From Virgibacillus indicus (lineage in GTDB: Bacteria; Bacillota; Bacilli; Bacillales; Amphibacillaceae), in assembly GCF_002266285.1 (NCBI RefSeq), contig NZ_NPMS01000001.1, positions 62,001 through 126,000 of the forward strand: a stretch of 64,000 nucleotides of DNA, read 5' to 3'. How positions within the stretch are numbered: the first letter of the stretch is position 1; every line of letters begins with the position of its first letter. Below the pieces are notes generated by a model, which was not told the DNA's origin, did not search any database, and was given only the letters and a program-made list of their open reading frames with translations. Position numbers and translations under genes: made by a program. Positions 60,508 to 64,000 of this stretch are shown here, in pieces.

Positions 60508-62961
60508 ATGAATGTGTTGGAGCAATGGAAAAATAAATTATTAGCTCTATTTTATAAGGAAGTAGAAATAGATGAGGAAGTAGAACTAGAAATCGATGAA
60601 TCAAGAAAAATAAAGCAAAATCAAAATGTCCATGCAAAAATGACCTATAAATATCCTGAGAATAAATCTTTTCGTTTTCCTGTAATTCCTGATGTGAAAG
60701 AGGAAGATGCGAAGGTTAGACCCTCAGCCCAAAGAAAAAGAACTCATACAGCAATGAATGAAAAGCCCGCATATCAGCGAAAGAGTGAGTCAGGAAAAAA
60801 TAGAAGGACGGAGCCACAGCAGCCAAATCGAATTAGCAGCAAAGTATATAAAAAGGAATCAAGTATTCCGTTTCAGCCAACTGAAGTACCATCTCCAATT
60901 TACGGGTTCCAACCGAGAAAAAAAGATAAAGAAATTAAAGAAATTGAAGAGGTGCCTGCATTTCAACGGAAGCGGGAAAAGGAAGAAAAGCAGGAAACAC
61001 AGAATGAATTGTCTGCAAATGGGCAGCCAAATCAATTGGAATCAACGAAAAGGGATGTAATGGAACAGGAAAGCCCGGTCCGCCCTATACAGCAGAAAAA
61101 CACGGTTCAGCAAGCTGAAAGACAACCAGAAGAGCAGCAAAGTTCGAAGCCGTACAGTAAAATAAAGCCAATCCAGCAGGAGGACTCGAATCAAAAAACT
61201 GAGTTGCAGCCAATCCAGCAGCAAGACCCAAACCACCAAAGCATGGACGAACAACCTGTGAAGGAACCGAATAAAGAGCCTGCACTTCTCAACCAAGTAC
61301 ATAATGAGGCAGCAAGTACAAAGGAAGAGGTTCGACCGGCGGAGCAAAAACAAATAAAACAGCAGCATGAGCGTAGAAAAACAGAAAACAGTACAAATAA
61401 AACAGCTTTTCAAAAGCGCAGAAATGACCATGAAAATCGTAATCAAAAAAGTGTGCAGTACGGTCCATATAATGTAATGATGACGCCAAGAGATAAAAAG
61501 AATTTATTGGAAAGGAATAAACAAAAAGAAATTAAGCCAGTACCTTCACCGGAACAGCAATCAATTCCATATCATCTGTTAAATGATCCTGTTGAAAAGA
61601 GCAACGATGACCGCCTTTGGGTAAAACAGCAGCAGGGATTGCTTGAGGAAACACTGAAGCATTTTAATGTTCGGGCAAAAGTGGTAAACGCAACACAGGG
61701 ACCTTCCGTTACAAGATTTGAAGTGCAGCCTGAACTAGGAGTGAAAGTGAGTAAGGTTAAAAATCTGAGTGATGATCTGAAGTTGAATATGTCTGCAAAA
61801 GATATCCGGATTGAGGCACCAATCCCGGGAAAAAATACAATTGGTATAGAGATTCCTAATAAAAATGCGCAAATGGTCGGATTGCAGGGGATCTTTGAAG
61901 CAGAAGCCTTTAAGCAGAGCAAGTCACCTTTATCTATTGCACTTGGTCTGAGCATCGAAGGACTCCCAGTAATTACAAATATCCAGAAGATGCCGCATGG
62001 ATTAATTGCTGGTGCGACAGGTTCAGGGAAAAGTGTATGCATCAATACAATATTAATCAGTCTTTTATATAAGGCAAGCCATGAAGATGTGAAGTTTATG
62101 CTGATTGATCCTAAAATGGTCGAACTTGCCCCATACAATGGCATCCCACATCTGGTATCACCAGTGATTACGGATGTGAAAGCAGCTACTGCCGCATTAA
62201 AATGGGCGGTAAATGAAATGGAGGACCGTTACGAAAAGTTTGTGCATGAAGGTGTCCGTGATATTGAACGATATAATCAAAAAGTGCTGAAACAGGGCAG
62301 ATTGGAAGAAAAAATGCCATTTATCGTCATTGTTATTGATGAACTGGCTGATCTGATGATGGTTTCGCCACAGGATGTTGAGGATGCGATCAGCCGGATA
62401 GCCCAGAAGGCACGGGCATGCGGAATTCATTTGCTGCTGGCAACACAGCGGCCGTCTGTTGATGTTATTACAGGATTAATCAAAGCAAATATCCCAACAA
62501 GGATTGCATTCAGTGTGTCCTCACAGGTGGACTCCAGGACGATTATTGATACAAGCGGTGCAGAAAAGCTGCTTGGAAAAGGGGACATGCTTTTTGTTGA
62601 AAATGGTGCGGGGAAAAGTGTTCGCCTGCAGGGTCCTTTTGTTTCAGATGAGGAAATAGAACGGGTTACAAACTATGCACGAAATATCGCAGAACCTGAT
62701 TATTTATTTGAACAGGAGCAGCTGCTTGAGCAGGTTCATGAAGATGAAGAAGCCGATGTATTGCTCGATGAAGCCATCCAATTTGTACTGCAGCAAAACA
62801 GTGCAAGCACGTCACTCATGCAGCGTCATTTCAAAATTGGCTATAACCGGGCAGCGAGATTAATTGACACCCTTGAGCACAGGGGGATTATTTCTGGTCA
62901 AAATGGCAGTAAACCAAGAGAAGTATTAATAAACCAAGCACAGGCAGATGGGAGACCATAG
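60508..62961 (+). CDS. sftA: DNA translocase SftA (FtsK family)
   Basis: 817 residues. There are no membrane helices, the mark of soluble SftA versus SpoIIIE. The N-terminal 330 or so residues are Gln/Lys/Glu-rich and disordered, with repeated PIQQ- and KPIQQ-type phrases. The motor follows: beta/alpha core, Walker A GATGSGKS (502-509), Walker B FIVIVIDELADLMM, LLLATQRPSVDVITG. The C-terminal gamma winged helix (QRHFKIGYNRAARLIDTLEHRGI) reads polarity sequences. It moves chromosome ends clear of the division septum. The ribosome site is weak; GTG 60514 is an alternative start. Confidence 0.93.
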   Translation: MNVLEQWKNKLLALFYKEVEIDEEVELEIDESRKIKQNQNVHAKMTYKYPENKSFRFPVIPDVKEEDAKVRPSAQRKRTHTAMNEKPAYQRKSESGKNRRTEPQQPNRISSKVYKKESSIPFQPTEVPSPIYGFQPRKKDKEIKEIEEVPAFQRKREKEEKQETQNELSANGQPNQLESTKRDVMEQESPVRPIQQKNTVQQAERQPEEQQSSKPYSKIKPIQQEDSNQKTELQPIQQQDPNHQSMDEQPVKEPNKEPALLNQVHNEAASTKEEVRPAEQKQIKQQHERRKTENSTNKTAFQKRRNDHENRNQKSVQYGPYNVMMTPRDKKNLLERNKQKEIKPVPSPEQQSIPYHLLNDPVEKSNDDRLWVKQQQGLLEETLKHFNVRAKVVNATQGPSVTRFEVQPELGVKVSKVKNLSDDLKLNMSAKDIRIEAPIPGKNTIGIEIPNKNAQMVGLQGIFEAEAFKQSKSPLSIALGLSIEGLPVITNIQKMPHGLIAGATGSGKSVCINTILISLLYKASHEDVKFMLIDPKMVELAPYNGIPHLVSPVITDVKAATAALKWAVNEMEDRYEKFVHEGVRDIERYNQKVLKQGRLEEKMPFIVIVIDELADLMMVSPQDVEDAISRIAQKARACGIHLLLATQRPSVDVITGLIKANIPTRIAFSVSSQVDSRTIIDTSGAEKLLGKGDMLFVENGAGKSVRLQGPFVSDEEIERVTNYARNIAEPDYLFEQEQLLEQVHEDEEADVLLDEAIQFVLQQNSASTSLMQRHFKIGYNRAARLIDTLEHRGIISGQNGSKPREVLINQAQADGRP

Positions 62962-63021
62962 TTAAAATCTTGTTTCCCGGCTAAAATTTATATATGATTA
63001 GAGAAACAGATTATAGAGGTT

Positions 63022-63085
63022 GTTCAAAAAGTCACCAAATGATCAGTGTCGAATCTCGCACGAATGCTTGCTTCTAATTTGGCAA
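63022..63085. repeat. MITE-like inverted repeat downstream of sftA
   Basis: GTTCAAAAAGTcaCCAAAT on the left and ATTTGGcaACTTTTTGAAC on the right, about 19 bases each with two mismatches, enclosing about 26 bases. It resembles short palindromic elements dispersed in Bacillaceae. It could also end sftA transcription. Confidence 0.6.
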
Positions 63086-63129
63086 CTTTTTGAACACGCA
63101 CTATTACACATTAAGGAGAAACTTAAATT

Positions 63130-64000
63130 ATGAAAGAAATTGAACAAAAATTAGCCGGAAAAATCAAACGCCTGACAAATAAGACATTCAAATTTGATGA
63201 GCGGATTAAGGAAGGCTGGTTTTCAGCTGTATATTTTTTAAAAACAAAAAGGATTGCTGAAAAAAAATTACCTGATAATCATGTGACCATGCAGTTTTTT
63301 CAAAAAGAAAATGCAGTATTATGTGGTACTGACGAGGCTATTGCATTACTTCACACATTTGCAGACAATCCAGAAACATTGGAAATAAAATCATTAAAAG
63401 ATGGCGATAAAATAAGTCCTTATGAGTCTGTAATGACCGTTTCTGGGTCATATCAGCAATTTGGTTTCCTCGAGGGAATAATTGACGGTATTTTAGCGAG
63501 AAGAACATCGGTGGCTACAAATGTATACAATGTGGTAAAAGCAGCGAGAACTTCAGGTAAGCAAAAGCCAATTGTTTTTATGGGGGATCGAGATGATCAC
63601 TACACCCAGCAGGCTGGAGACGGATATGCTGCGTTTATCGGAGGTTCTACTGCCCAGGCAACACATGCCATGAATGAATGGTGGGGGAAGGAAGGAATGG
63701 GCACAATGCCGCATGCATTGATTCAAATGTTTCGCGGTGATATCGTTGCAGCGGCGAAAGCTTATCATGAATTATATCCTGAAGACGAGCTTGCAGCACT
63801 AGTGGATTATAATAATGACGTCATCACAGATTCGTTAAAAGTGGCCAGAGAATTTGGGGAAAAATTAACATCAGTGCGTTTGGATACGTCACGCACGCTT
63901 GTCGATAAATATTTCTTAAGAAATCATCATCTTATGGGAACATTTGACCCAAGAGGCGTCAATCCGCAGCTTCTTTTTGCACTAAGAAAAGCTTTGGATG
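63130..64000 (+). CDS. Nicotinate phosphoribosyltransferase, 3' end outside window
   Basis: 290 codons visible, open to the window edge. It starts MKEIEQKLAGKIKRLTNKTF with AAGGAG before the ATG. GWFSAVYFLKTKRIAEKKLPDNHVTMQFFQKENAVLCG, ILARRTSVATNVYNVVKAA, MGDRDDHYTQQAGDGYAAFIGG, MPHALIQMFRGD and SVRLDTSRTLVDKY are nicotinate phosphoribosyltransferase blocks (type II, PncB-like), with the PRPP and nicotinate sites in place. It makes nicotinate mononucleotide for NAD salvage. The C-terminal third is beyond the window. Confidence 0.9.
   Translation, partial: MKEIEQKLAGKIKRLTNKTFKFDERIKEGWFSAVYFLKTKRIAEKKLPDNHVTMQFFQKENAVLCGTDEAIALLHTFADNPETLEIKSLKDGDKISPYESVMTVSGSYQQFGFLEGIIDGILARRTSVATNVYNVVKAARTSGKQKPIVFMGDRDDHYTQQAGDGYAAFIGGSTAQATHAMNEWWGKEGMGTMPHALIQMFRGDIVAAAKAYHELYPEDELAALVDYNNDVITDSLKVAREFGEKLTSVRLDTSRTLVDKYFLRNHHLMGTFDPRGVNPQLLFALRKALD

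Overview
The window comes from a low-GC Gram-positive bacterium of the family Bacillaceae, most like the salt-tolerant Oceanobacillus/Virgibacillus/Lentibacillus group. The reasons are the conserved run ytzB-like, ytoP, DUF84, ytoQ, ytpP, ytpQ, ytpR, sftA (same local order as Bacillus subtilis), GGAGG-type ribosome sites throughout, AT-rich coding sequence, a BCCT osmoprotectant transporter, a bacillithiol-transferase-like DinB protein, and a mevalonate-pathway HMG-CoA synthase. The genus is an inference.

Layout. (1) About 1-19 kb is an accessory island rich in DNA-processing enzymes. It starts with a three-gene overlapping operon (AddA-like helicase cut by the window edge, AddB-like Cys-cluster nuclease, complete UvrD-like helicase). 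Two PLD-nuclease/SF2-helicase genes follow, facing each other, each preceded by a small nucleotide pyrophosphohydrolase (NUDIX on one side, MazG-like on the other). Next are a frameshifted DUF262 gene, a sigma factor with an in-frame stop, a MarR/acyl-CoA synthetase pair, and divergent Mrr-like and NERD nucleases. This looks like an anti-phage island, but function is inferred. (2) 19-24 kb holds a BCCT transporter, a 46-residue YpzI-like gene, and an isolated phage SPP1-type replication cassette (HTH, DnaD, G39P-like, DnaB) with seven exact 12-bp iterons inside the DnaD gene. (3) 24-42 kb is a mixed metabolic and regulatory stretch: MerR plus C45 acyltransferase, a broken Rpn nuclease, SGNH hydrolase, Fur-box-linked siderophore-binding lipoprotein and YcgT reductase, divergent MarR/CarD, MFS and HIT. 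(4) 42-47 kb is sbcDC. (5) 47-54 kb carries mvaS, a LysM-3D cell-wall protein, ytnP-like lactonase and paiAB. (6) 54-64 kb is the ytoP-ytpPQR-sftA core, ending in a truncated nicotinate phosphoribosyltransferase.

Non-coding structure is unusually rich. Two convergent gene junctions (32.5 and 56.6 kb) carry arrays of a short word repeated every 21 bp in one direction and then every 21 bp in the opposite direction, with a different word in each array. A third convergent junction (46.7 kb) carries seven exact-length 52-bp tandem repeats. Four genes carry one lesion each (three are single-base changes in homopolymer runs), so either gene decay or sequence error must be considered. No rRNA, tRNA, CRISPR array or complete insertion sequence was recognised.
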